Part shown: piece after piece, positions 20,223 through 29,482 of the stretch | How positions within the stretch are numbered: the stretch's first letter is position 1 | Layout of the letters: each line of letters starts with the position of its first letter | Assembly (NCBI RefSeq): GCF_022512515.1 | Contig: NZ_JAKWBK010000001.1 | Span: forward strand, 2,604,001 to 2,668,000 | Length of the DNA: 64,000 bases | Source of the DNA: Paraniabella hibiscisoli | GTDB taxonomy: Bacteria; Bacteroidota; Bacteroidia; Chitinophagales; Chitinophagaceae | Direction: 5' to 3' | Notes under the pieces: model-generated | The model's input: only the letters and a program-made list of their open reading frames with translations | Told to the model about the DNA's origin: nothing | Databases searched by the model: none | Program-made: the position numbers and the translations under genes

Positions 20223-20969
20223 ATGAAGCTACTAATATGGACCGCTATCACTATAACTTCAGGTATGACGATTAATAATGATCCGGCTCCCGGAAAAAAG
20301 GTTGAGCATAACAACAAGGTGAATGTAAGTTCCTCGCCATTCGTAAAAGGTAAATGGCAAACTTTATTTGATGGCAAAACGCTGAAAGGCTGGCATGGCT
20401 ATAACAAGGGTAAGGCTAAAGTGAGTAACTGGATCGTTGTTGATGGGGCCCTGGTTTGCCTGGGCGCTTCTGCCCATGATACCGGCGGGGATATTGTAAC
20501 TGATCAACAATATGAAAACTTTGAGCTGGAATGGGAGTGGAAAGTAGATAAGGGTAGCAATAGCGGGGTAATGTACCATGTGGTAGAAGATGCAAAGTAT
20601 AATGGGCCTTACGAAACCGGCCCGGAATACCAGATTATTGATGATGTGAATTTCCCTGGCAAACTGGAAGAATGGCAACAGGCAGGAGCTGACTATGCCA
20701 TGCATAACGCTAATGCCGATAAAAAATTAAAACCCGTGGGAGAGTGGAATCATAGCAGGATCATCTTTAACAAAGGCCACGTAGAACATTGGCTGAATGG
20801 TAAAAAGATTGTGGCATTCGAAGCCTGGACGGATGAGTGGCATCAAAAGCGTACCACCGGTAAGTGGAAAACTTATACGGACTATGGAAAGGCCAAAACA
20901 GGCTTTATCGCTTTACAGGATCATGGCAATAAGGCTTACTATAAAAACATACGGGTTAAAGAGCTGTAG
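20223..20969 (+). CDS. DUF1080 protein, 3-keto-disaccharide hydrolase type
   Basis: A 248-residue protein with a weak N-terminal export signal, made almost wholly of a DUF1080 beta-jelly roll. It starts at WQTLFDGKTLKGWHGYN. The family core includes NFELEWEWKVDKGSNSGVMY, ETGPEYQIIDD, GEWNHSRIIF and the end GFIALQDHGNKAYYKNIRVK. Members cleave 3-keto-glycosides made by Gfo/Idh oxidoreductases; the enzyme of that class is the gene just upstream. The frame is intact. The start at 20223 gives a short hydrophobic leader (LLIWTAITITSGMTI), so periplasmic location is likely but not certain. Confidence 0.85.
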   Translation: MKLLIWTAITITSGMTINNDPAPGKKVEHNNKVNVSSSPFVKGKWQTLFDGKTLKGWHGYNKGKAKVSNWIVVDGALVCLGASAHDTGGDIVTDQQYENFELEWEWKVDKGSNSGVMYHVVEDAKYNGPYETGPEYQIIDDVNFPGKLEEWQQAGADYAMHNANADKKLKPVGEWNHSRIIFNKGHVEHWLNGKKIVAFEAWTDEWHQKRTTGKWKTYTDYGKAKTGFIALQDHGNKAYYKNIRVKEL

Positions 20970-21065
20970 TAATTGCTACGCTGTTGTTAAAAGTCGATGA
21001 AGGCTTATGGGATTACTGTTTTTATCTTAATTTCAGGAAACTTTTAAAATACCCCTGAGTCAGCT

Positions 21066-21830
21066 ATGGAGCAGCCGCAAATTAAAAACAGGTACGTTAA
21101 TATTAATCTTTTAGGCTTAGCACTAATTGCCATAGCAATGGTAATTGGAGCTTATGTGATTGCCGGAGCCTATAAATACAAATTTAAAAAACAGGAAACC
21201 ATACGCGTTACGGGCAGCGCCGGGAAGGATTTTGTAAGCGACCTGATTGCATGGAATGGCAGTTACAGCCGTAAAGCTTTTGATTTGAAGGAGGCCTACT
21301 CATTAATTAAAACCGATGAGCAGAACGTAAAAAGCTATCTCGTGAGCAAGGGTGTGAAGCCAGGCGAAATGATCTTCTCTTCGGTAAAAATCGATAAGCA
21401 GTTTGATACGAAGTATAATGAAGAAGGACGTATGACGGGGTCTGAATTTACCGGCTATAATCTTACACAAAATGTAAAAGTAGAGTCTAAAGATATTGCC
21501 AAGGTAGAAGGGTTGGCCCGGGAGATTACAGGGCTGATTGAAACCGGGATCGAATTAAATTCTCCCGAACCCTTATATTTTTATACCAAGCTGGCCGATC
21601 TGAAGCTGGATTTGTTAGATAAAGCAGCAGAAGATGCACGTAAGAGAGCAGATATTATTGCTCAGAAAACAGGCGGTAAGATCGTTAGTGTGAGCAAAGC
21701 TAATATGGGAATTTTCCAGATCACCGGGCAAAATAGCAATGAAGATTATAGTTATGGTGGCGCCTTTAATACCTCATCTAAAAACAAAACAGCAAGTATT
21801 ACAGTAAATCTTGAATGTACAGTAAAGTAG
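21066..21830 (+). CDS. SIMPL-domain (DUF541) protein with one membrane anchor
   Basis: A 254-residue protein. An N-terminal membrane helix (LLGLALIAIAMVIGAYVIAG) is followed by a SIMPL/DUF541 domain starting at IRVTGSAGKDFVSDLIAWNG and ending AAEDARKRADIIAQKTGGKI and SITVNLECTVK. Family members sit in the periplasm and have been linked to oxidative-stress tolerance, but the biochemical role is not known. It is monocistronic, closed by the hairpin at 21901-21929. The frame is intact. Confidence 0.88.
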   Translation: MEQPQIKNRYVNINLLGLALIAIAMVIGAYVIAGAYKYKFKKQETIRVTGSAGKDFVSDLIAWNGSYSRKAFDLKEAYSLIKTDEQNVKSYLVSKGVKPGEMIFSSVKIDKQFDTKYNEEGRMTGSEFTGYNLTQNVKVESKDIAKVEGLAREITGLIETGIELNSPEPLYFYTKLADLKLDLLDKAAEDARKRADIIAQKTGGKIVSVSKANMGIFQITGQNSNEDYSYGGAFNTSSKNKTASITVNLECTVK

Positions 21831-21900
21831 CTTGCTCAAACAGCAGCAGTGCAGCAGGCGGCTGATGAATGTATTGTTATATTTTACCTCTTATAAACGT

Positions 21901-21929
21901 AAAGCCGGCTCCAATAGGGCCGGCTTTTA
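21901..21929. terminator. Bidirectional terminator between convergent genes
   Basis: AAAGCCGGC pairs with GCCGGCTTT around a short loop, flanked by T on the plus side and A on the other. It lies between the SIMPL gene (plus) and the beta-barrel gene (minus) and can serve both. Confidence 0.75.
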
Positions 21930-21961
21930 GCATTGACATAGGATAAAAATAGTTGCGTAGT

Positions 21962-22545
21962 CTATTTAACGTCGTTTCTAACAGCTTTCAGCTTAGATCC
22001 GGGAAGATAAATTTGAAATCCCACACCAATCATAGGAGAAAAAGCTGCTGCGGAGCTTCCAAAACCTGTGGTGAGGTTTAGTTTGGCTAACGCCTCTAAT
22101 GCAACATTCTCTGTTACAAAATAGGCCAAACCTGGTCCAATTCCGGCTTCAAACCCGTTGGTAGAGCCGCCGCCACTCGACACATTTCTACCTCCTAAGC
22201 CAGCATTTGCTTCAGCAAAGAACGTGGTCTTTTTACTAGTTCACCTACCTCACTTTTGCTAAAATAATAACGGGCTAATGGTCCCACGCTGTACGAAACA
22301 GTGGTTCCTCCGTCTTTGATCGATCTTAGTCCAAGACCAACCTGTCCACCAATAGCTAACCTGTCTTGCACAAACCAGGCTGCTTTAGGAGATAAGTTGA
22401 AATTGAATTCAGATCCACCTCCCTGAAATGTACCGCCGATACTTCCGATTGTACCTCCGATAAGATAGTTGCCTTTCTCAAGTTGCGCTTTTGATACCAT
22501 GCCGGTCAGGCAAAATGCCGTTGCTAAAAAGAAAATTTTTTTCAT
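21962..22545 (-). CDS. Small outer-membrane beta-barrel protein (frame broken near 22232)
   Basis: A protein of about 194 residues with a clear signal peptide (MKKIFFLATAFCLTGMVSKAQ; start ATG at 22545, chosen over a longer frame without signal). Alternating-pattern strands of an 8-stranded barrel follow (YLIGGTIGSIGGTF, AAWFVQDRLAIGGQVGLGL, VSYSVGPLARYYF), ending MIGVGFQIYLP. The frame breaks at about 22232 in an A run; adding one A gives VKKTTFFAEANAGLGGRNVS. It is of the generic 'outer membrane beta-barrel' type found widely in Bacteroidetes; the function is unknown. Confidence 0.78.
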
Positions 22546-22643
22546 AATTACGGTTTTACTGAGAGGGCTTGCAATAACTGTGCCGCAAACAAAAACCCGG
22601 TTCGTTAAAACCGGGTCTATACATAGAAATTGTCTCTTAAACA

Positions 22644-23084
22644 CTACGCAAGCTGAGCTTCTCTTTTTCTCTCTGTGGGTGCTGCTGCACTCCTTTCTTC
22701 AACATAGCGCTCAAATCTTGTAGCTGTCCACACGTGATCTAACTCAACGTTGTCCATGCTGGCATACCCACCTTTGGTAAGTTTGTTCCAGCTTCGGTCA
22801 CGATTAAGATCGGTAACGATCTTAGAAGTAGTTTTAGGGTACGCAATCCAAAACTTTGTGTTCTCTTTTAAAGAAGGCATCACATCTGTTAAAATACCAT
22901 TCAGCTGATTTTCATTTACAGCAAATACCAAGGCAAAGTCAAGTTTTCTTGATCTTAATAATGGTGTCATGTTTTTTGCGAATGAAAGCTTGCTAAACTG
23001 TTTTTCGATAGAAGATGGTAAGCCCTGAATTAAAAGATTCTTTTCGTCTGCGTACTGTAGTTTTTCAAAAACTGTTTGAATCAT
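22644..23084 (-). CDS. Conserved hypothetical protein, DUF3052-like
   Basis: A 146-residue soluble protein. It has no signal, membrane segment or nucleotide motif. The middle (KLDFALVFAVNENQLN, LKENTKFWIAYPK) alternates hydrophobic strands and helices in a way that recalls the small actinobacterial DUF3052 fold; that resemblance is from memory and weak. The C-terminus (SAAAPTERKREAQLA) is charged and probably disordered. It is upstream of, and co-oriented with, the barrel gene, with a 98-base gap. Confidence 0.65.
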   Translation of the reverse strand: MIQTVFEKLQYADEKNLLIQGLPSSIEKQFSKLSFAKNMTPLLRSRKLDFALVFAVNENQLNGILTDVMPSLKENTKFWIAYPKTTSKIVTDLNRDRSWNKLTKGGYASMDNVELDHVWTATRFERYVEERSAAAPTERKREAQLA

Positions 23085-23205
23085 ACAACTTGTGGGATTT
23101 ATTAAAAAATACCAGGCCTCTTACAACCCGATTAATATTTACAAAGCCTCGAAAAGGTTTTGCAAAGGTAACCCAAAAAGTTTGACTATCTGGTATATTT
23201 AACAA

Positions 23206-23239
23206 AAAAGTCATTGATCTTTAATTATCAATGACTTTT
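23206..23239. terminator. Terminator with a 13-bp perfect stem
   Basis: AAAAGTCATTGAT (23206-23218) and its exact reverse complement (23227-23239) form a strong hairpin with A and T tracts on both sides. It lies just past the stop of the M48 peptidase gene (minus strand), which it probably terminates. Confidence 0.8.
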
Positions 23240-23262
23240 GTATGTTGAAATAAAGTATTTTA

Positions 23263-24078
23263 TTATTTGCTCACAGGCTTATAGTATTTTAAAGCTTCAG
23301 GCATATATTTTTGAAGTTGTTCAATCCTTCTTTCAGGTCCAGGGTGTGTGCTTAAAAATTCCGGCGTTCCGCCACTTCCGGCCTGGGCCTGCATTCTTTG
23401 CCAAAGACCAATAGCTTCCTGGGGGTTATAGCCTGCCATCGCAGCCCAGATCATTCCATAACGATCTGCTTCCAATTCCTGCTTTCTTCCAAAAGCCATA
23501 ATTCCTACCTGGGATCCTACGCCTACAGCTGCTCCGAATATATTGCGCATGGCGGCAGAGCTTTTATTAGCCATAAATGCATCGAGGATACTGCCACCAT
23601 ATTGAGCTGCAATGGTTTGGCTCATGCGCTCATTGGTGTGACCGAACAGCGCATGCGATACTTCATGACCCATAACATTGGCTAAAGCTGCTTCATTTTG
23701 CGTTATAGGTAATAAACCGGTATATACCACAATTTTACCACCCGGCATGCACCAAGCGTTGGCCTCGTTACTTTGTACCAGCTTGGTTTCCCATTGGTAG
23801 CCTTGTAAATCCTGACCCATATTGTTCTGATTGAAGAATTGAGTAACTGCAGCAACAATCCGCTTACCCACACGGTTCACCATTTCGGCATCCCGGTTAT
23901 TAGACGTAGTGGGAACTACTTTAGCGCTCGATAAAAATGATTGGTATTCACCTACAGCCATTTGTTGTAATTGCGATTCGGGTAATAATTTAAACTGGCT
24001 TCTGCCTGTAACTGCATTGGTAGAACAGGAAACTGCTATGGCAGCTACGGCAAACAGACTTAATACTTTCTTTATCAT
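23263..24078 (-). CDS. M48-family zinc metallopeptidase lipoprotein
   Basis: A 271-residue peptidase. A lipoprotein signal with Cys in AAIAVSCSTN (Cys at about residue 18) is followed by the M48 domain. The zinc site HEVSH (HExxH) lies in VMGHEVSHALFGHTNERM, and the third ligand is in KQELEADRYG. STHPGPERRIEQL at the end is typical of the LoiP/YcaL-like group. Such proteins degrade misfolded outer-membrane proteins in the periplasm. The frame is intact, and it has its own terminator at 23206-23239. Confidence 0.93.
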   Translation of the reverse strand: MIKKVLSLFAVAAIAVSCSTNAVTGRSQFKLLPESQLQQMAVGEYQSFLSSAKVVPTTSNNRDAEMVNRVGKRIVAAVTQFFNQNNMGQDLQGYQWETKLVQSNEANAWCMPGGKIVVYTGLLPITQNEAALANVMGHEVSHALFGHTNERMSQTIAAQYGGSILDAFMANKSSAAMRNIFGAAVGVGSQVGIMAFGRKQELEADRYGMIWAAMAGYNPQEAIGLWQRMQAQAGSGGTPEFLSTHPGPERRIEQLQKYMPEALKYYKPVSK

Positions 24079-24179
24079 TGGTTTTGGATTTTAAATTTAT
24101 TGTCCGCTGTACTATACGCAATCATTATACCAAACCAGTTTGGCTGAGCGTATAAGATAATGATGGTGGAATAAGAGTA

Positions 24180-24829
24180 CTAAGAGTCTTGGTTTTTTTG
24201 GCGCCTGCGATCCCTCTTTTTGAAAATGGGTACTTTACTTTCACCGCCCCTGATAATACGACCGATGTTTTTTTGATGGGTAAGAATGACCAGTAAGGCT
24301 ACTGTAACCGCAAAGCCGCGATAAATAGGGTTATCTACATTGAATATAACCAATATGAAAACCGGAAATGCGACACTTGCCAATATGGAACTCAATGAAA
24401 CAAATCTAGTAAGATATAGAACCAGCAGAAAAACACCCGAGCATGCAAGGGCAGTCCACGGAGAAATGCCAATTACCAGTCCAAACAAAGTGGCAACCCC
24501 TTTGCCGCCTTTGAAATCAGCCCATACCGGGAAGATATGACCAATAACCGCGGCAATGCCCAATATGAGCTGCATATTTAGCAAAGCAATTTCAGTGTTG
24601 AACTCGGGTAGCAAAGCCGCCAGTTTTACGGAAAAAATCCCTTCAACACATCACAGATCATAACAAAAGAACCCCAACGCGGGCCCAATATGCGAAAAGT
24701 ATTGGTGGCTCCTGCATTGCCGCTCCCATAATCCCTGATGTCAATGCCAAAAAATCCCTTGCTCACCCAAACGGATGTCGGAATGCTGCCCAGGCAGTAC
24801 GCACATAAAACTAATAAGATTTCCTGCAT
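24180..24829 (-). CDS. plsY: Glycerol-3-phosphate acyltransferase PlsY (frame broken near 24633)
   Basis: A membrane enzyme of about 216 residues that transfers acyl groups from acyl-phosphate to glycerol-3-phosphate, the first step of phospholipid synthesis. Family motifs are LGSIPTSVW, RDYGSGNAGATNTFR (the G-S-G-N-x-G-x-T-N site) and FKGGKGVATLFG (G-G-K-G), over five membrane helices. The frame breaks at about 24633 in a T run on the coding strand (six T, seven expected); repair gives LKGFFSVKLAALLPEF. As the sole obvious enzyme for an essential step here, the break is almost certainly a sequence error. The basic tail (KKRDRRRQK) is normal. Confidence 0.92.
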
Positions 24830-24859
24830 TATTTATCCGTTATATGGAGCAATGAGTTT

Positions 24860-24967
24860 CAAATATAGTGTATATACCAATATCTATCTGTTCTTTACGA
24901 CACCAAATAATTCACAATAAGGAAATTAGTTTCCTTATATTCCCTGTAAAACTGCTGCACAAATATA
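24860..24967 (-). promoter_or_regulatory. Two -7 boxes and a palindrome upstream of plsY
   Basis: On the minus strand TATATTTG occurs at 24860-24867 and again at 24960-24967, both matching TAnnTTTG; the first is 31 bases before the plsY ATG. Between them lies a perfect dyad, TAAGGAAA (24918-24925) and TTTCCTTA (24930-24937), with a 4-base loop. The rest of the gene-free stretch 24830-25198 shows nothing further. Confidence 0.45.
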
Positions 24968-25198
24968 CGCCGGTTTTAGCAGAATTTGCGTTCATTAACA
25001 GGTTGGAAGATCGAACTGGCGCCTGTTCGGGGATATTCGCACTGTTTTCCTATTTATTGATTGTCAATAATTTAGGGTCTTTTGGTGCCATTGCGACCTC
25101 CGTTTGTGTTAAAATAACCGTTTAGTTTTAGCATATTGCTAACTATACTGTTGGCAATACAGTTCTTGGGCACGTGTCTGGTATTTAACGCATTTTTA

Positions 25199-26007
25199 CT
25201 ACAGCTTTTTAAAGCTCAGGCAAAGCCAGTTATTCCGGGCATTTTTTTCAGTCAACGAAAGTTGATTGTTTTCCGCAGTTTCCCTGATAATATCGAAATC
25301 TTCTTCTAGTATACCACTTAGGATGAGCTCCCCGCCGGTATGTAGTTGTGACGAAAGATCTTTCATGTTTTCCAGCAACACATTCCGGTTGATATTGGCC
25401 AATATAATGTCGAAGTTTTCACCCATGATCGCCGAATCGGATTGTATTAAACGGATACGGCGGTATTGTTTTGATCGAAATTTTCGCGGGCGTTTAGTAT
25501 GCTCCACTCGTCTATGTCATTGGCAAATATATTTTCAGCGCCCAGCCGATGAGCCAGGATTGCCAGTACACCCGTTCCGGTGCCGAAGTCAAAAACTGAT
25601 TTCCCAGGAAAGGAGATCTTTCGCATTTGCTGCATCATTAGGTGCGTGGTTGCATGATGGCCGGTACCAAAGCTCATTTTAGGAGTGATGAGGATCTCGT
25701 GTTGTATATTTTGCAGAGGTTCGTGAAAAGATGCCCTGATTCCTACAAAATCATCTACGATAACAGGATTGAAATTAGATTCCCATACCGCATTCCAGTT
25801 TTGAGGCGCTATTTCCTCCTTCTCAAATTCCAATTGATAGGTTGATGCGAGTTGGGCAATCTCGTCCTGGTTATAATTTTCTAGGAGGAAGATCACCTTC
25901 AGCCCGTTGTCTGTTTCTTCAAATCCCTCAGCAGTGTTTTGGAGTTCTGCAATAACGATGTCCGCAATGTCTGACGGCACATTTCTAAAACTAATTACAA
26001 TATGCAT
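25199..26007 (-). CDS. prmA: Ribosomal protein L11 methyltransferase PrmA (frame broken near 25461)
   Basis: A SAM-dependent methyltransferase of about 269 residues that methylates ribosomal protein L11. The N-terminal domain recognises L11. The catalytic domain has FGTGHHATTHLM, the SAM loop FDFGTGTGVLAILA, FANDIDEWS and the late motif DIILANINRNVL. The frame breaks at about 25461, where one C is missing; repair gives NNTARIRLIQSDSA. It precedes the DUF445 gene by transcription order reversed (all on the minus strand, 15 bases apart), so YpdA, DUF445 and prmA may be one transcript. Confidence 0.92.
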
Positions 26008-26022
26008 TTTATGTTTTGATTA

Positions 26023-27283
26023 TTAACTGTTTTCAATCAACCGGGTAATCGTGTAGATCAGTAAACCCACCAGTCCACCCACTAATGTTCCATTAATGCG
26101 AATGAACTGGAGATCTTTGCCCACTTCCAGTTCCAGCTTGTTGCTGAGCTCTTTTCCCTGCCAGTTCCCTACCGTATTGCTGATGAGCTCGCCTACTTTA
26201 GATGTGTTCTTCAGTATATATTTGTAGGCGGTCTTCTGCACCCATTTATTCATTTTTTGCTGAAATGCCGGATCATTCTTCAAATTGCTCACCATGTCCC
26301 CGATGGTTTTTTGCAGGTAAAGCTGGATAGAAGACTCCTGACCTTCCAGGTCGCTAATGATAGCCTGTTGTATATGTTTCCATACCGAAGATGCGTATTG
26401 GTGAATTTTTTCGCCGCTTAGCAGGCTGTTTTTGATGTCTTCCAGTTCTTTCTGCCAGGCTGGGTTGGTTCTGATATCTTCTATAAAACGGATGAGCTGC
26501 TGGTTCACCTCCAGCCTTACTTTGTGATGGGGGTCCTGGTCTATTTCCAATAGGTAATTAGCCAGTCCTTTGGTTATTTTAGTGGCGATCAGGTTGTCCA
26601 CAAAGCCAGGGATCAAAAAATGGCTTTCTTTTTCACCCTTTCCCGCACCATCGGTTCGTTTTCTGTCACATAATCGCGCAGCTTGGTTACCAGGTAGCTT
26701 AATATGCGTGTCTGGTCGCCTCTTTCCATAATAATATCGAGCCCCGATGCTACAGCGTTATTGAGCTTGATTTCTTTGAGTAGTTTTTGCGATTGAGTTG
26801 ATATGAATTGAGTAACCATCTGGTCATCCGCTTTTCTTACCACATCTTTTAAAATTTTAGAAATTTCGGTAACTAAAAGCGTGAGGTTGTTAGGATTTTC
26901 CAGCCACTGTACCAGCAAACTGCTAACCTGAAGTTTTTCGATATAGGGGCGTATCGCAGGTCCGTTCAAAAAATTAGCAACAACAAATCCACCCAGGTTG
27001 TCGCCAATATTCTTTTTTTGTTTTCTATCAGGTTAGTATGCGGAATACGAATTCCCAAAGGGTGATGGAATAGGGCGGTTACGGCAAACCAATCGGCCAG
27101 GGCGCCAACCATGGCGGCTTCTGCAAAGGCTTTGATATAACCCAGCCATATATCATCCATGGTTTTCAATAGCCAGGTGGATAACACATAAATGATGGTC
27201 ATCAATACAAAAAGCCCCGTAGCAATGGCCTTATGTTTCCTGAGCTGTTGCGCTTTAATAATATCGTTGAGTGGTTCAGGCAT
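26023..27283 (-). CDS. DUF445 membrane protein (two frame breaks)
   Basis: A protein of about 420 residues in the DUF445 family. An N-terminal hairpin of two membrane helices (ATGLFVLMTIIYVLSTWLL; YIKAFAEAAMVGALADW) contains the signature GALADWFAVTALFHHPLG. A long, mostly helical region follows (residues 100-390), then a final helix (GTLVGGLVGLLIYTITRLI). The function is not established. The frame breaks at about 27017 (A run one short; repair gives NKKKNIGDNLGGFVV) and at about 26630 (A run one short; repair gives VKKESHFLIPGFVDN). Its ATG overlaps the last 8 bases of the YpdA gene, which implies coupling. Confidence 0.88.
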
Positions 27284-28290
27284 CCTGTGCTTTCTGCCTG
27301 ATATCCTTAAAGATCATCACGGCATGTTCTCTTGAGTTTTCAATAAACAGGCGATGTGTATTCATTCCGCCACATATAACACCAGCAAGATAGATGCCGG
27401 GAATATTGGTTTCGTGTGTATCAGCATTAAGAACCGGGCATCGTACATCATCATCGCTCAGTTCAATGCCGGTTTTTTCCAGGAAATTCAGGTTGGGTTG
27501 GTAACCGGTAGCGGCAATAACCCAGTCGTTTTTTAATGTTACCGGTCCCTCAGGCGTATCAATATCTACTTCATGTTCGCGGATGGTTTTCAGCGAAGCA
27601 TTAAAATAAGCTTTAATTGAACCCTCTTTAATCCGGTTTTCAATATCTGGTTTTACCCAATATTTTACTCTCGAGCCAATAGCATCGCCCTTTACTACCA
27701 TGGTTACACGGGCACCTTTACGAAAAGTTTCCAGGGCCGCATCCACTGCGGAGTTCATGGCGCCCACTACTACCACATCCTGGAAGGCATAAAAATGCGG
27801 ATCGCTATAATAATGAGTTACTTTCGGCAGTTCTTCTCCGGGTACCTGCAGCAGGTAGGGGATATCGTAAAACCCGGTTGCGATGATTACGTGGTCGCAG
27901 GTGTAAGTAGCTTTACTGCTTCGTATATGGAAGACCTTCTTTCCGTCTCCCATCAGAGAACCGCCATCTGCCACCTGTGATCTGCTCACCTCCATAACTT
28001 CTTCAAAAAGATGGATGTTGACGTTGAAATTTTGCGTTACCCGGCGATAATATTCCAGGCTTTCATTACGTGTGGGCTTGGCATTATTCGATATACAAAA
28101 GGCACATTTCCAATCTCCAGCCGGTCAGAAGTGGAGAAAAAGTCATGTTCACCGGGTAGTGGTATAGTGAATTAACCAGGCAGCCTTTTTCAAGAACGAG
28201 GTAAGAAATATTACTTTTTTGAGCCTCCAAAGCGCAGGCCAGCCCAATAGGGCCACCTCCAACGATGATCACCGAAAAATGAGATTGCAT
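27276..28290 (-). CDS. YpdA-family flavin oxidoreductase (two frame breaks)
   Basis: An FAD/NAD(P)H oxidoreductase of about 337 residues in the YpdA family, the putative bacillithiol-disulfide reductases. The FAD motif is VGGGPIGLACALEA, the NADPH motif VVVGAMNSAVDAAL, and the late FAD motif IPGIYLAGVI. The frame breaks at about 28137 (T run one short; repair gives NMTFFSTSDRLEIGN) and at about 28098 (an extra AT in a TATA run; removal gives FVSNNAKPTRNES). The -7 box lies only four bases before the ATG, so the mRNA may be leaderless. It overlaps the following DUF445 gene. Confidence 0.87.
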
Positions 28291-28294
28291 GTGA

Positions 28295-28302
28295 CAAAGA
28301 TA
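28295..28302 (-). promoter_or_regulatory. -7 box placed for a leaderless YpdA mRNA
   Basis: TATCTTTG on the minus strand ends four bases before the ATG at 28290. With the usual Bacteroidetes spacing, transcription starts at or next to the start codon. Confidence 0.55.
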
Positions 28303-28336
28303 ACGGCTGCGATTATCGAATATTTTATATTTTATA

Positions 28337-28368
28337 TTGCTTATTCTAGCATTTTACGTTTAAATTTG
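28337..28368 (+). promoter_or_regulatory. Promoter of the pyruvate dehydrogenase E1 beta gene
   Basis: TTG at 28337-28339 (-33) and TAAATTTG at 28361-28368 (-7) are 21 bases apart, within the normal range for the phylum. The leader would be about 25 bases to the ATG at 28399. Confidence 0.65.
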
Positions 28369-28398
28369 CCGCACTTTAAAAGTATTAACAAAAATAAT

Positions 28399-29387
28399 AT
28401 GGCAAGAATTATTGCATTTAGAGAGGCTTTAAGAGAAGCTATGAATGAGGAGATGAGACGGGATGACAGGGTGTTTTTAATGGGTGAAGAAGTTGCCGAA
28501 TATAACGGCGCGTATAAAGTAAGCCAGGGTATGCTGGCAGAATTTGGTCCTAAAAGAGTTTTAGATACGCCGATAGCTGAACTGGGTTTTACTGCAGTAG
28601 GTGTAGGCGCCGCACAAAGAGGTTTAAGGCCGATTGTTGAATTTATGACCTGGAACTTTGCAGTTTTAGCATTGGATCAGATACTGAACACAGCATCTAA
28701 AATGCTGGCGATGAGCGGTGGTCAGATCTCTTGTCCTATTGTTTTCAGAGGTGGTAATGGTTCTGCCGGCCAGTTAGGTGCCCAGCATAGTACGGCTTTT
28801 GAGTCACTGTATGCCAATATCCCAGGTATCAAAGTGGTATCTCCAAGCAACCCTTACGATGCAAAAGGTTTATTGAAGCAAGCTATCCGTTATGAAGAAG
28901 ATCCGGTAATATATATGGAGAGCGAGACCATGTATGGGGATAAAATGGAAGTTCCTGAAGAAGAATATTATATAGAATTAGGAAAGGCTGATGTAAAAAA
29001 GAAGGCAATGATGTAACAATCGTTTCTTTCAATAAAATGATGAAAGTAGCTTTAGGCGCCGCAGCCGAGCTGGAAAAAGAAGGTATCAGCGCCGAAGTGA
29101 TCGATTTACGTACCATTCGTCCTTTAGATGTTCCTACAATCGTTAAAAGTATCCAGAAAACAAACAGGCTGGTAATTGTAGAAGAACAGTGGCCGTTTGC
29201 TTCTATTTCGTCTGAAATAGCCTACAATGTACAAAAAGATGCTTTCGATTACCTGGATGCACCGATCCGTCGTATTACTGCGGCAGATGCTCCATTACAC
29301 TACGCCGCCAACCTGGTAGCAGCAGCTTTACCTGATGTAGCCCGTACGGTTAAACTGGTAAAAGAAGTGATGTATCAGAAAAAATAA
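28399..29387 (+). CDS. pdhB: Pyruvate dehydrogenase E1 component, beta subunit (frame broken near 28999)
   Basis: The transketolase-like beta subunit of about 329 residues that, with the alpha subunit, decarboxylates pyruvate using thiamine diphosphate. Key stretches are FLMGEEVAEYNGAYKVSQG (including the Glu that activates ThDP), RVLDTPIAELGFTAVGVGAA, FRGGNGSAGQLGAQHS and the C-terminal EVIDLRTIRPLD. The start ATG 28399 (MARIIAFREALREAM) is preferred over a longer upstream frame because it follows the promoter at 28337-28368. The frame breaks at about 28999 (GTAAAAAAGAAGG, one A short); repair gives ADVKKEGNDVTIVSFN. The alpha subunit is not adjacent. Confidence 0.93.
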
Positions 29388-29482
29388 TTTGAGTCATATT
29401 ATCATTTTTAAAAGTCCATGAGCTATATTTATTCGCTCGTGGACTTTTAAGTTTACGATCTAAACAAAAAATCTGTAATAAA

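Noticed and set aside
24868..25125. Open frame of 85 codons upstream of plsY
   Set aside because: No recognisable family, no promoter in the right direction, and it overlaps minus-strand promoter boxes; best read as chance.
28990..29010. Programmed frameshift in pyruvate dehydrogenase E1 beta at AAAAAAG
   Set aside because: The slippery sequence looks suggestive, but no such shift is known for this gene and many other genes here show the same one-A deficit.
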